Shown one piece after another: positions 27,419 to 35,704 of a stretch of DNA of 64,000 nt; the first letter of the stretch is position 1, and every line of letters starts with the position of its first letter. The DNA comes from Microbacterium oxydans (GTDB lineage: Bacteria; Actinomycetota; Actinomycetes; Actinomycetales; Microbacteriaceae). The stretch is from positions 2,170,001 to 2,234,000 of the forward strand of contig NZ_CP092891.1 of the NCBI RefSeq assembly GCF_026559675.1, written 5' to 3'. A program made the translations under genes and the position numbers. The notes below the pieces were generated by a model. That model was not told the DNA's origin. It did no database searches and saw only the letters and a program-made list of their open reading frames with translations.

Positions 27419-28206
27419 CGTCCGGCCTCCTTCTCGATGGTCACCGCGACCGTCTGCGGATCCTCCCGCCGGTAGAACGCCCAGACGGGCGCGCCGACCT
27501 GCAGATGCGGGATCGCCTGGGGATACACGAACAGGGTGCTGTCGGCCTCCCACGTCGCCGCGCCCTCCGGCGCCATCAGCACGCGCAGGGCGAGCTCGCT
27601 CTGCCCCTCGCGGCGCCGACCCGTCGGGCGGATCTCGAGGACGGATGCCGGAACCTGCGTCCCGCTCGTCCGCGCACGCACCTGTGCCGGGTCGATCAGC
27701 CCCCGCTCAATCCGCCAGTGCAGCATGGCGTCGCGCACGGCCGGGTCGCTGAGGTCGGCGAGCTCGACGGTGTCCTGGTCGGTCAGGCTGTAGCGCACGG
27801 GAACGGGAAGTCCGACCTGCAGACCCGCGGCGTCCGCGGGGTCCACCAGCATCCGCAGCTGGGCGACGAAGTCCTCCTCGGCACGCGGGGCGACCCGGAT
27901 GAACAGGTCGTACTGCGGCACGTCGTTGACGGTCATGCCGGTGCGCGAGACCTCGACGATCGTGCCGACACCGATCTCGGCCTCACCCCGGACCGTCCTG
28001 CGACGGCCGAGCCCGGACAGCATCCCTCCGAACGTCAGGAGCAGCCCCCAGGCGACACCGATGATGATCGGCCCGCCGAGCGTGTCCTCTCCGGCGAAGG
28101 GGAGGATCGACTGCCGCTGATCGACTCCGAACAGGCCCTCCCCGACCCAGACGACGAGCCAGGCGGACAGCAGCAGCCAGACGACGACGAAGACGAAGCG
28201 GAGCAT
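27415..28206 (-). CDS. Membrane protein of unknown function
   Basis: A 263-residue protein. It has a first membrane helix at residues 3-20 (FVFVVVWLLLSAWLVVWV), a second at about 45-63, then a soluble part with two similar beta-rich segments (IGVGTIVEVSRTGMTVNDVPQYDLFIRV and a later SQTSELALRVLM-like strand region). The ATG at 28206 was chosen because TACCCT ends six bases upstream. It overlaps the next gene by four bases. The two gene products probably form one membrane complex; no function can be stated. Confidence 0.78.
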   Translation of the reverse strand: MLRFVFVVVWLLLSAWLVVWVGEGLFGVDQRQSILPFAGEDTLGGPIIIGVAWGLLLTFGGMLSGLGRRRTVRGEAEIGVGTIVEVSRTGMTVNDVPQYDLFIRVAPRAEEDFVAQLRMLVDPADAAGLQVGLPVPVRYSLTDQDTVELADLSDPAVRDAMLHWRIERGLIDPAQVRARTSGTQVPASVLEIRPTGRRREGQSELALRVLMAPEGAATWEADSTLFVYPQAIPHLQVGAPVWAFYRREDPQTVAVTIEKEAGR

Positions 28207-28212
28207 GCCCTC

Positions 28213-28218
28213 AGGGTA
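28213..28218 (-). promoter_or_regulatory. -10 box of the two-gene membrane protein unit, leaderless geometry
   Basis: TACCCT on the minus strand ends six bases before the ATG at 28206. Confidence 0.5.
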
Positions 28219-28343
28219 TCCAGGCGATGGCGTCCTCCCGAACAGGGATTCCGCCCCGTCCCCCATCGTCCGTGGATCGTTCCTCTACACTCGGGTCAAC
28301 GATGCCGACCCGAGAAGGCATCCCACCCGACAGCAGGACGACG

Positions 28344-29366
28344 ATGCCCACACCGCTGATCGAGCGCGAGATCACCGCGCACGTGTCTCTCACCACGCCG
28401 GACGGGGCGTTCAACCGCGAGGCGCTGGGGTGGTCGCGCACACCGCTTCACGACACCTCGGGGATCCCGGGCCGCGGCCACTGGGGGCGCAACAAGCGGT
28501 GGGAGTACTGGAACGTGATGGCCCCGTCGCACATCATGTCCCTCACGGTCTCGTGCGTCGACTACATGGCGCTGCACGAAGTGTGGGTCCTCGACCGCGC
28601 GACCGGCGACGGCATCGGCGCGACGGTGATCTCCCCCGGAGGACGCAGCGCGACGCTGCCGGCGTCTCTCGGCGCGGGTCCCGCTCGATCACGCACCCGT
28701 CGGATCACCATCGACATCGACGAGGCCCTCGACGGGACCCGCTTGCGCGGCACCGCACCCCGCGTGTCCTTCGACCTGCACGCCGGCCGTCCCGCGAGAC
28801 ACGACTCCCTCGGCGTCGTCGTGCCGTGGCGGCAGGGCGAGGACATCCGTCGGTTCCAGTACACGGTGAAGGATGTGGCCCGTCCGACGACCGGAACCGT
28901 GACGATCGACGGCGTCACGCACGACGTGCCCGCGGGCAGCTGGGCGGTGCTCGACCACGGGCGCGGGCGCTGGCCGTACCGGGTGCGCTGGAACTGGGCC
29001 GCGGCGAGCGGTGTCGTCGACGGCCGCGTCATCGGGCTGCAGCTCGGTGCGAAGTGGACCGACGGCTCCGGCGCGACCGAGAACGCGCTCCTCGTCGACG
29101 GCCGTCTGTCGAAGATCAGCGAGGAGCTCGTGTGGGACTACGACCCCGCGCGCTTCATGAGCCCCTGGCACGTGCACGGGACGAGCGCCGACCTCACCTT
29201 CACGCCGTTCTACGACAAGCGCTCCCGCACGAATGCACTGGTGATCGCGAATTCGACCGATCAGCTGTTCGGCGTCTGGACGGGCTGGGCGCTCGACGAC
29301 ACCGGAACGCGGGTGCAGGTCGACGGCATCGAGGGATTCGCCGAAGAGGTGCTCAACCGCTGGTGA
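28344..29366 (+). CDS. DUF2804 family protein
   Basis: A 340-residue protein with the DUF2804 hallmarks KRWEYWNVMAPSHIMSLTVSCVDY, VSFDLHAGRPARHDSLGVVVPW, WAVLDHGRGRWPYRVRWNWAAASG and a C-terminal FGVWTGWALDD. The fold is thought to be a lipocalin-like double barrel, and the function is not established. I chose ATG 28344 because GCAGGACG precedes it. ATG 28302 is in frame and has a TACACT box ten bases upstream, so a longer form is possible. Its end overlaps the convergent monooxygenase gene by 14 bases. Confidence 0.82.
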   Translation: MPTPLIEREITAHVSLTTPDGAFNREALGWSRTPLHDTSGIPGRGHWGRNKRWEYWNVMAPSHIMSLTVSCVDYMALHEVWVLDRATGDGIGATVISPGGRSATLPASLGAGPARSRTRRITIDIDEALDGTRLRGTAPRVSFDLHAGRPARHDSLGVVVPWRQGEDIRRFQYTVKDVARPTTGTVTIDGVTHDVPAGSWAVLDHGRGRWPYRVRWNWAAASGVVDGRVIGLQLGAKWTDGSGATENALLVDGRLSKISEELVWDYDPARFMSPWHVHGTSADLTFTPFYDKRSRTNALVIANSTDQLFGVWTGWALDDTGTRVQVDGIEGFAEEVLNRW

Positions 29367-30423
29367 CGCTCGCACCGGCCGACTGCAGAGCACGCTGCAC
29401 GCCCTTCGCCGCGGAGCGCCCGGCACGGTTCGCGCCGATCGTGCTCGCGGACGGCCCGTAGCCGACCAGCTGCACACGAGGATCGGCGACCGCGGTCGTG
29501 CCGCGCCCGTTCCGGTCCAGCTGGATGCCTCCGGCCGGACTGCGCAGGTGCAGGGGAGCCAGGTGACTGATCGCCGGGCGGAACCCGGTGGCCCACAGGA
29601 TCACGTCGACCCGCTCGAAGCTGCCGTCCGCCCAGCGCACCCCATCGGGTTCGATCCGCTCGAACAGGGGACGTCGGGCGGCGTAGGCACCGAGACGCTC
29701 GGCTTCGCGCTCCTGCGGACGGAGCATCAGCCCGGTCACGCTGACCACGCTCTCGGGAGGGAGCCCGGCGGCGACGCGCTGCTCCACGAGGGCGACGGCC
29801 GCAGCCCCCGCCTCCGGGGTGAAGTCGTCGTTCCGCCACACCGGTTCACGGCGGGTGACCCACAGCGTGTCGGTGATCGGCGCCAGCGCACCGAGGAACT
29901 GCACGGCGGACGCTCCCCCGCCCACCACGAGGACCCGCTTGCCGATGAAGTGCTCCGGCCCCGGGTAGTCCACGGTGTGCAGCTGCTCACCGACGAACGT
30001 CTCCATGCCGGGGAAGTGCGGGAGGAACGGATGCGACCAGGTGCCGGTCGCGTTCACGACAGTGCGGGTCGTCCACTCGCCCTCGCGGGCCCGCACGACG
30101 AGCAGTCCGTCCTGATCCTCCACGCGCTCGACGTGCACGGGGCGGAGCACCGGGAGCGCGTGCTTCTTCTCATACCGGGCGAAGTATGCGGGCACGGCCT
30201 CGTTGGCGCGGGCGCCGTCGCGCGGCGGCGGGGTGTCGCCGGGCAGCTCCGCGACTCCGTGCACGTCGCGCATCGTCAGCGCGTCCCACCGGTGCTGCCA
30301 GGCGCCGCCGGGCTGTTCGTCGGCGTCGAGGACCACGTGCGAGATGCCCAGCCTCGAGAGGTGGAAGGATGCCGAGAGGCCGGCCTGCCCTGCGCCGATC
30401 ACCAGACTGTCGAGGATGCTCAC
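29353..30423 (-). CDS. Flavin-containing monooxygenase-like NAD(P)-binding protein
   Basis: A 356-residue oxidoreductase with an FAD-binding GAGQAGLSASFHLSRLG at the N-terminus. A second dinucleotide site is VLVVGGGASAVQFLG near residue 165. An intermediate ATGTWSHPFLPHFPG resembles the FMO linker, and VILWATGFRP lies near the C-terminus. Such proteins oxygenate small nucleophiles or Baeyer-Villiger substrates, or act as putative thioredoxin reductase-like oxidoreductases; the substrate is unknown. It starts at GTG 30423. Confidence 0.87.
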   Translation of the reverse strand: MSILDSLVIGAGQAGLSASFHLSRLGISHVVLDADEQPGGAWQHRWDALTMRDVHGVAELPGDTPPPRDGARANEAVPAYFARYEKKHALPVLRPVHVERVEDQDGLLVVRAREGEWTTRTVVNATGTWSHPFLPHFPGMETFVGEQLHTVDYPGPEHFIGKRVLVVGGGASAVQFLGALAPITDTLWVTRREPVWRNDDFTPEAGAAAVALVEQRVAAGLPPESVVSVTGLMLRPQEREAERLGAYAARRPLFERIEPDGVRWADGSFERVDVILWATGFRPAISHLAPLHLRSPAGGIQLDRNGRGTTAVADPRVQLVGYGPSASTIGANRAGRSAAKGVQRALQSAGASVTSG

Positions 30424-30570
30424 GCCGATTCCAACGCCCGGCGCCGTGTGCTTGTTCCTCGATACCGCGCTCCCGCGAGGACGCGCCCGGGATACCCGCC
30501 CCGATTGGTGCTCGCGTCGATTCGTGTAGTACTCTTTTCAAGTTGCTCCGGCTGGTTCGGAACAGCGTCT

Positions 30571-30643
30571 GGGCCTGTGGCGCAGCTGGTAGCGCACCTG
30601 CATGGCATGCAGGGGGTCAGGGGTTCGAGTCCCCTCAGGTCCA
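30571..30643 (+). tRNA. tRNA-Ala (anticodon GGC)
   Basis: A 73-base cloverleaf. The acceptor GGGCCTG pairs with CAGGTCC (one G-T), the D arm is GCGC-AGCTGGTA-GCGC, the anticodon arm CCTGC-ATGGCAT-GCAGG has GGC at the wobble-to-third positions, the variable loop has five bases, and the T arm is AGGGG-TTCGAGT-CCCCT. Discriminator A is present and CCA is not encoded. It reads GCC codons, the main alanine codon in such high-GC genomes. It is a single gene with its own terminator six bases downstream. Confidence 0.97.
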
Positions 30644-30648
30644 CAGAA

Positions 30649-30674
30649 AAAGCCCCCGGTTAACCGGGGGCTTT
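30649..30674 (+). terminator. tRNA-Ala terminator
   Basis: A perfect palindrome of 13 bases per arm (AAAGCCCCCGGTT and its complement), followed by CTTCG. It starts six bases after the tRNA. Confidence 0.92.
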
Positions 30675-30778
30675 CTTCGTTCCCGCGTCGCTAGCGCGAG
30701 TCTTCACGGGCGTCAACCCGATTCAGCCTGCACGCTGCACGTTCTACCGTGAACGCACCTCGACGAAAGGATGCGATC

Positions 30779-30964
30779 ATGTCGAACCCGATCATTCCCC
30801 CCGTGCCACCGATTCCCCACGACGACGACCCGGCCGGCGTGCCGACCCAGGACGTCGACGGTGAGCGCGTCCTCGATCCGGACGTCGATGACGCGCTCAT
30901 CGACAGCGCGGAGGCCGACCGCGTCGCCGCAGAGACGGATGACGACGCCGACGCCGACGCCTGA
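30779..30964 (+). CDS. Small acidic protein with proline-rich N-terminus, unknown function
   Basis: A 61-residue protein, MSNPIIPPVPPIPHDDDPAG..., ending in an aspartate/alanine run (ETDDDADADA). The ATG at 30779 has an excellent GAAAGGA ribosome site seven bases upstream, and TACCGT at 30745-30750 could be its -10. Codon bias matches neighbouring genes (G or C at third positions). No cysteine, aromatic residues or membrane segment. The composition suggests an unstructured protein. Similar tiny proteins occur in related actinobacteria without known role. Confidence 0.65.
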   Translation: MSNPIIPPVPPIPHDDDPAGVPTQDVDGERVLDPDVDDALIDSAEADRVAAETDDDADADA

Positions 30965-31013
30965 GCGGACCGGCGCCGTTCCGCACCGGAGCGGTCGTCG
31001 TCACCCGCGCGCC

Positions 31014-31019
31014 TAGACT
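31014..31019 (+). promoter_or_regulatory. -10 box of the DUF6153-DUF305-CueP set
   Basis: TAGACT ends seven bases before the ATG at 31027, a leaderless or near-leaderless geometry. Confidence 0.55.
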
Positions 31020-31026
31020 TGCTCTC

Positions 31027-31485
31027 ATGGCACCGGTGGCGGCGACGCGGTCCGGGAGGGGCTCCTCGAGCGTCTTCCGGGGCGTTCTGGCGGGCGTGCT
31101 GCTCGTCGCCGCAGTCATCCTCGGACTGCTGGGGATGCACACCCTGAACCTGCACGGGACCGCGGCGGCCGACGCACCGGCAGCGGTGGCGATGTCCGCG
31201 GCTGACCCCGCATCGGCGCACCACGGCACCGCGCAGACGCACCCGTCCGGAAAATCCACCGGCACGGCAGAGATGTCCTGCGCGGGCTGCGGTACCGACG
31301 AACACAGCGGCATGGCGATGATGTGCGTCCTCGCGCTCCTCCTCGCCCTCATGCTCCTCGTCGCGCCCGGTGTGCTTCGGGGTCGGACGGGAATCCTCCT
31401 CCGGTCGCCCCTCATCGACGCCCTCGCCGCACGGCCTCTCCCCCGCGCCCCCTCTCTTCACGTTCTCTGCATCAGTCGCACCTGA
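31027..31485 (+). CDS. DUF6153-like membrane protein, probable metal-related
   Basis: A 152-residue protein with an N-terminal membrane helix (about residues 20-40, GVLLVAAVILGLLGMHTLNLHG), a His/Met/Ala-rich extracytoplasmic loop (ASAHHGTAQTHPSGKS), and a Cys-containing segment EMSCAGCGTDEHSGMAMMCVLAL leading into a second helix. The layout (LGLLGMHTLN, paired cysteines, Met-rich second helix) matches what I recall of DUF6153. Histidines, cysteines and methionines fit copper binding. It is first in a run with a DUF305 lipoprotein and CueP, which supports a role in copper handling; this is inference. Confidence 0.72.
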   Translation: MAPVAATRSGRGSSSVFRGVLAGVLLVAAVILGLLGMHTLNLHGTAAADAPAAVAMSAADPASAHHGTAQTHPSGKSTGTAEMSCAGCGTDEHSGMAMMCVLALLLALMLLVAPGVLRGRTGILLRSPLIDALAARPLPRAPSLHVLCISRT

Positions 31486-31589
31486 GCGGCTCGTGGAGCC
31501 CGCGCTCGCGCGCCACGGCTCCCCGCCTCTCACCCTCGCGCGCCGCCGTCCGGCGTGCGCGCAACGACTATGCGTATTGGAGAACACCC

Positions 31590-32180
31590 ATGAAGATTCG
31601 TGCTGCGGCGACGTCCGCACTCGCCCTGTCCGCCGCCCTGCTGCTGTCCGGCTGCGCGACCGCCGCCGACGATGGTTCCATGCCCGGCATGGACCACGGC
31701 TCCTCATCGCCGTCCGCCGGCGCCGACGAGGCCGACGCCATGTTCGCCTCGATGATGATCGTCCACCACGAGCAGGCGATCGAGATGAGCGACATCGTGC
31801 TCGCCGCCGAGGGGATCGACCCCGCGGTCACCGAGCTCGCCCAGCGGATCAAGGCCGCTCAGGGCCCGGAGATCGAACAGCTCGAAGGCTGGCTGGACGA
31901 ATGGGGCATCAGCCCCGACGACCGCGCGGCCAGCGGGATGGACCACGGCGACGGGATGATGAGCGAGGACGACCTCACCGCACTCCGCGCCGCCGACGGT
32001 CCTGAGGCGTCCCGACTGTTCCTCGAGCAGATGATCGTGCACCACGAGGGCGCCGTCGAGATGGCACAGGCGCAGATCGATGACGGGAGCGACCCCGAGG
32101 CGGTCGAGCTCGTCCACACGATCGTCGACGCCCAGACCGACGAGATCCAGGAGATGAAGGACCTCCTCTCCGCTCTCTGA
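31590..32180 (+). CDS. DUF305 (CopM-like) metal-binding lipoprotein
   Basis: A 196-residue exported lipoprotein. The signal MKIRAAATSALALSAALLLSGC gives lipobox LLSGC with Cys22. After a Met/His-rich linker (MPGMDHGSS) come the two DUF305 halves, each with a His-His motif: SMMIVHHEQAIEMSDIVL and LEQMIVHHEGAVEMAQAQI, plus a central MDHGDGMMSEDD loop. DUF305 proteins such as CopM bind copper in the periplasm or on the outer face. It lies between a DUF6153-like gene and cueP. The ATG at 31590 has little ribosome site, so translation may depend on upstream transcription. Confidence 0.9.
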   Translation: MKIRAAATSALALSAALLLSGCATAADDGSMPGMDHGSSSPSAGADEADAMFASMMIVHHEQAIEMSDIVLAAEGIDPAVTELAQRIKAAQGPEIEQLEGWLDEWGISPDDRAASGMDHGDGMMSEDDLTALRAADGPEASRLFLEQMIVHHEGAVEMAQAQIDDGSDPEAVELVHTIVDAQTDEIQEMKDLLSAL

Positions 32181-32249
32181 TCCGTTCCGGGGCCGGTGTC
32201 GGCGCAGCCCCGCCCGGCACCGGTCCCACCCCGCACGAAGGACCATGCC

Positions 32250-32903
32250 ATGAACCACCCCCTCAGTCCCCCCACTGCCGCTTCTCTCGCAGCTCCCCGT
32301 CCCGCATCTCCACGACGACGGAGGCTGTCCGCAGCACTCGCCGCGCTGACCGTCGCCGGCATCACCCTGGCCGGATGCGCCGCCCCCGCCCCCGCGGCGG
32401 ACGACGACCCGGCGGCTGCCGCACAGGAGCTGCTCGCAGCGCACGATCTCGCGGGACTCGACGTCGCGACGGTGATCGAACGCCTCGACGCGATGCCCGT
32501 CGCGGAGAGGCCGACCGACCTCCTCGCGTCGGTGCGACCCGATGCGCTCGTGCTGCGCGACGAGAGCGGTCGGGAGGGCCGGCTGCCGATGCCCGACGAC
32601 GCGGTGTACATCTCCATCGCACCGTTCCGTGCGCAGACCCACGACTGCCATTTCCACAGCCTCACGACGTGCGTGGGCGAGCTCTCCGACGCCGACCTGC
32701 GAATCGTCCTCACCGCCGCTGACGGATCGGTCCTCCTCGATGAGACGCGCCGAACCCATGACAACGGCTTCATCGGCGTCTGGGTACCTCGGGGCATCGA
32801 GGCGACGCTGACCGTCGAGAGCGCGGGCCTCACGGGCTCCGTGCCGTTGTCCACCACGTCATCGGACGATCGGACCTGCATCACCGATCTGCAGCTGCTC
32901 TAG
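32250..32903 (+). CDS. cueP: CueP family copper-binding lipoprotein
   Basis: A 217-residue exported protein with a basic N-terminus, a hydrophobic core and lipobox TLAGC (about residue 48). The mature part has the CueP pattern: HDCHFHSLTTCVGEL, ETRRTHDNGFIGVWVPRG and a C-terminal DRTCITDLQLL, giving three conserved cysteines and several histidines. In Salmonella, CueP is a periplasmic copper chaperone that supplies SodCII. The ATG at 32250 is preceded by GAAGGA. It ends the copper set and is followed by a strong terminator. Confidence 0.9.
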   Translation: MNHPLSPPTAASLAAPRPASPRRRRLSAALAALTVAGITLAGCAAPAPAADDDPAAAAQELLAAHDLAGLDVATVIERLDAMPVAERPTDLLASVRPDALVLRDESGREGRLPMPDDAVYISIAPFRAQTHDCHFHSLTTCVGELSDADLRIVLTAADGSVLLDETRRTHDNGFIGVWVPRGIEATLTVESAGLTGSVPLSTTSSDDRTCITDLQLL

Positions 32904-32985
32904 CACTGCAGCGACTCCGAGCCCTGCAACGGCTCCGAGCCGGCCTGCGGCTGCCGGAACGCGGACCGCCGCACGGCTCACGAGG

Positions 32986-33020
32986 AAGCGCACCCCCTCG
33001 GCGATCGAGGGGGTGCGCTT
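32986..33020 (+). terminator. Bidirectional terminator after cueP
   Basis: A perfect 15-bp stem (AAGCGCACCCCCTCG at 32986-33000 with its complement at 33006-33020) with a five-base loop, followed by TCGT. It separates cueP from the convergent gene at 33052. Confidence 0.92.
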
Positions 33021-33051
33021 TCGTCATACACGGTCCGTGCCGTTCGTGCGG

Positions 33052-33336
33052 CTAGGTCGCCATCAGCGGCGGCCGATGCGGAATGGAGATCGGACGGGTC
33101 GCCCGGCTCGATCCACGCATCCTCTCGACATCCTCGAGCACCTCGAACACGGTTCCGTAGCGCGTGGCGAGCGGCAGATCACGCAGCCAGGTCACCTCGA
33201 CCTCGGTCTCGGCGAGTTCGTACACGCACGCGACCACGTGGCGCGGGTCATTGGGCGAGTAACGAAGGTCGTTGATCACCCATTCCGACGCCGTGATGCG
33301 ATTCAGCATGAACCGCGGATCCGGAAGTTCAGACAT
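33052..33336 (-). CDS. Conserved-looking small protein, unknown function
   Basis: A 94-residue soluble protein, MSELPDPRFMLNRITASEWV..., with VINDLRYSPNDPRHVVACVYELAETEVEVTWL in the middle. The ATG at 33336 is supported by GGAGGG upstream; a longer open frame to 33588 runs into the neighbouring gene and has no ribosome site. I do not recognise a family. It stands alone between the cueP terminator and the SDR gene. Confidence 0.7.
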   Translation of the reverse strand: MSELPDPRFMLNRITASEWVINDLRYSPNDPRHVVACVYELAETEVEVTWLRDLPLATRYGTVFEVLEDVERMRGSSRATRPISIPHRPPLMAT

Positions 33337-33448
33337 TTTCGGGGCCCTCCAGGACTCTCTCTCCAAAGAGAGTGCGCCACGGACCGCGGCCTGGGAAGCC
33401 CCTTGACACCGGGCGGGGTATGCGCAGGGACGGCCCGGCGCCCCTGCC

Positions 33449-34138
33449 TCAGACCCCCGGACGGATCGACAGGTCGGTGATCTGCGCGTCGCGCGGAAGG
33501 TCGAGGGCCGTGAGGATCGTGGTCGCCACCGATTCAGGGTCGATGAAGCGGTCGGCCTCGTACTCCTGACCCTCCTGTTGGTGCACACGCTCCTGCATCG
33601 GGGTCGCCGTGCGTCCGGGGAAGACCGAGGTGACGCGGATCCCGTGCTCCGCCTCCTCCGCCCGCAGCGCGTCGGCCAGAGCCCGGAGGCCGTGCTTCGA
33701 CGCGGCGTAGGCCGACCAGCCGGCGTTGGCGCGGAGCCCCGCGCCGGAATTCACGAACAGGATCTGCCCCTGCGACACCCGGAGGACGGGCAGCAGCAGG
33801 CGGGTGAGCTCCGCCGGCGCGACGAGGTTCACGGCGAGCTGCTGCTCCCAGAGGGTCGCGGGCAGCTCCGCCACCGCGCCGAGATCGACGACACCCGCCG
33901 CATGCACGAGGGAGTCGATGCGATCCGGCAGGTGCTGCTTCGACAGCGCCCACGACAGTCGTCCCGGCTGGGACAGGTCTCCCACCAGTACCGACGCCCC
34001 GGAGAGGTCGGCGGCGATCTGCTTCGCGCGCCCGGCGTCACGCGCCAGGGCCACCACGTCATCGCCGCGAGCCAGCAGTCGACGGGCGACAGCCGCGCCG
34101 ATGCCGGAGCCTGCACCGGTGATCAGGTGCGTCGTCAT
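33449..34138 (-). CDS. SDR family oxidoreductase
   Basis: A 229-residue classical short-chain dehydrogenase. It has the cofactor motif TGAGSGIG (residues 7-14), the structural HAAGVVDLG motif (NNAG-equivalent), catalytic Ser in FVNSGAG, and catalytic YxxxK in WSAYAASKHGLR. The NADP/NAD preference and substrate cannot be told. Its ATG is one base after the rsfS stop, so it is the last member of the nadD-rsfS transcription unit. Confidence 0.92.
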   Translation of the reverse strand: MTTHLITGAGSGIGAAVARRLLARGDDVVALARDAGRAKQIAADLSGASVLVGDLSQPGRLSWALSKQHLPDRIDSLVHAAGVVDLGAVAELPATLWEQQLAVNLVAPAELTRLLLPVLRVSQGQILFVNSGAGLRANAGWSAYAASKHGLRALADALRAEEAEHGIRVTSVFPGRTATPMQERVHQQEGQEYEADRFIDPESVATTILTALDLPRDAQITDLSIRPGV

Positions 34139-34139
34139 G

Positions 34140-34523
34140 TCAGCTCGGGTCGGCAGCGGCCGGCTCGGCGACGTCGATCGGGACGACGGGGCAGTCCTTC
34201 CAGAGGCGCTCGAGGCCGTAGTAGACGCGCTCCTCCTGGTGGAACACGTGCACGATCAGGTCGCCGAAGTCGAGCAGGACCCAGCGGGCCTCCGCGCGAC
34301 CTTCGCGGCGCACGCGCTTGTGACCCGACTCGATCAGGCGATCCTCGATCTCGTCGGCGATCGCGGCGACGTTGCGCTCGCTGTTTCCCGTGACGAGAAG
34401 GAAGATGTCGACCAGCGGCAGGGGCTCGGAGACGTTGAGTGCGACGAGATCCTCACCGCCCTTGTCGACGGCGGCTTGTGCTGCGAGACGCAGCATCTCT
34501 TCGGCGGTTTCAGGTGATTGCAT
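34140..34523 (-). CDS. rsfS: Ribosomal silencing factor RsfS
   Basis: A 127-residue member of the RsfS/Iojap family. It contains VALNVSEPLPLVDIFLLVTGNSERNVAAIADEIEDRL, GRAEARWVLLDFGDLIVHVFHQEERVYYGLERLW, the entire conserved core. RsfS binds uL14 and blocks subunit joining during starvation. The start shares one base with the stop of the acidic membrane protein upstream, so the two are translationally coupled. Placement after nadD matches other bacteria. Confidence 0.96.
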   Translation of the reverse strand: MQSPETAEEMLRLAAQAAVDKGGEDLVALNVSEPLPLVDIFLLVTGNSERNVAAIADEIEDRLIESGHKRVRREGRAEARWVLLDFGDLIVHVFHQEERVYYGLERLWKDCPVVPIDVAEPAAADPS

Positions 34524-35704
34524 CAGATCAGTTTCGTGGTGAAGGCGATGACGAGAACGACGCCGATCGCGAGGGCGAGTCCGCCCGCGATGATGGCGAG
34601 GGTAACCATCAGTCGGTTCCCCTTCTCGGGGGCAGGAGGTCGGATGACCTCGCCCGCGGGCTTGATGGTGCTGACCGCCGAGCTGGCGGCGATCGGCGTG
34701 GGCGACGAGGCCGGAGGCAGCTCGCCGTCGATGAGGACGGCGTCGACATCCTTGCCGTCGGTCGTCCCGAGCGCGTGACCCTGCGAGCCCATGCCCTGCG
34801 GCAGCTCGTAGGAGCCGGTCACCAGGATCTCCCCGGTGGACGCGACGGGGCCCGAGAGCGAGCCCTCGCCGGGAGATGGCGTGAAGATCAGCGCGTTCGG
34901 TGCGGAGTGCTGCGAACCGGTGGAGTCTCCCACCGTCAGCAGCTCGTCGAACGACGGACGGAAGGAGGAGCGCTCTTCGGGGGCATCCGCGAGGAGCCCC
35001 TCCCCGAACGCGGAGTTGACCGTGGGCCGGTCCTCGGCGACGACCTCGTCGTCGGAGACCTCGACGTCGGCGAGCACATCGTCGTCCGCGAGCACATCGT
35101 CATCCGCGGCGGGCTCGGCGTCCTCGTCCGACAGTCCGAGGACCTCTTCGACATCGCTGCCGGGCGTCTCGACGGTGGCGGGTTCGATCGACTCGAGCGG
35201 AACCTCGCCCACGGCGTCGACCGCCGCGGAAGCGGAGACCGGGGCGACCGCGACCTCGTCGTCCCCCTCGTCATCGTCGTCGTCTCCCGCGGTGTCGCTG
35301 AAGTCCGGAACACCCGACACGATCGTCGGCGCCTCCGCCGCAGGGGCGGGGGTCTCGGGGGCCTGAGGCTCCTCGATCGGCTGCGCGGCGGGAGCCTCGA
35401 CATCGGCCTCGGCGGCGTCGCTCTCGCCGATGACCGGCACGGATGCGGTGCGGACCTTCTCCTGCTCACGCGCCTGGCGCCGCGTCAGTGGGGCGACGCC
35501 ACTGGCCTCCGGAGAGACCGGCTCGGGCGCCGGCTCGATCTCGACGGGTTCGGCGGCACGCGGCAGTGGGGGCGCGGGGGGCGCCGCCTCGGCCGCCGCA
35601 GCGGCCTCCTCACTGGAGATCACCGGGGTGGAACCCGTCAACCGGATCTCGCGCAACTGCTTGCGCGTCAGCGGACCCTGCTCCTGCTGATCCGATGTAC
35701 TCAT
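34523..35704 (-). CDS. Acidic, low-complexity tail-anchored membrane protein, unknown function
   Basis: A 393-residue protein. The first 40 residues are basic/polar ([21 protein letters not shown], and a second copy-like [21 protein letters not shown] at about 75-95). The middle is a very acidic Ala/Pro/Asp/Glu-rich stretch with [22 protein letters not shown] single C-terminal helix ([22 protein letters not shown]) is followed by TTKLI. The two repeats of L-T-R-x-Q and S-V/T-P-V-I are a visible short duplication. It overlaps nadD by four bases and rsfS by one, so its expression is tied to theirs. No family recognised. Confidence 0.8.
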   Translation of the reverse strand: MSTSDQQEQGPLTRKQLREIRLTGSTPVISSEEAAAAAEAAPPAPPLPRAAEPVEIEPAPEPVSPEASGVAPLTRRQAREQEKVRTASVPVIGESDAAEADVEAPAAQPIEEPQAPETPAPAAEAPTIVSGVPDFSDTAGDDDDDEGDDEVAVAPVSASAAVDAVGEVPLESIEPATVETPGSDVEEVLGLSDEDAEPAADDDVLADDDVLADVEVSDDEVVAEDRPTVNSAFGEGLLADAPEERSSFRPSFDELLTVGDSTGSQHSAPNALIFTPSPGEGSLSGPVASTGEILVTGSYELPQGMGSQGHALGTTDGKDVDAVLIDGELPPASSPTPIAASSAVSTIKPAGEVIRPPAPEKGNRLMVTLAIIAGGLALAIGVVLVIAFTTKLI

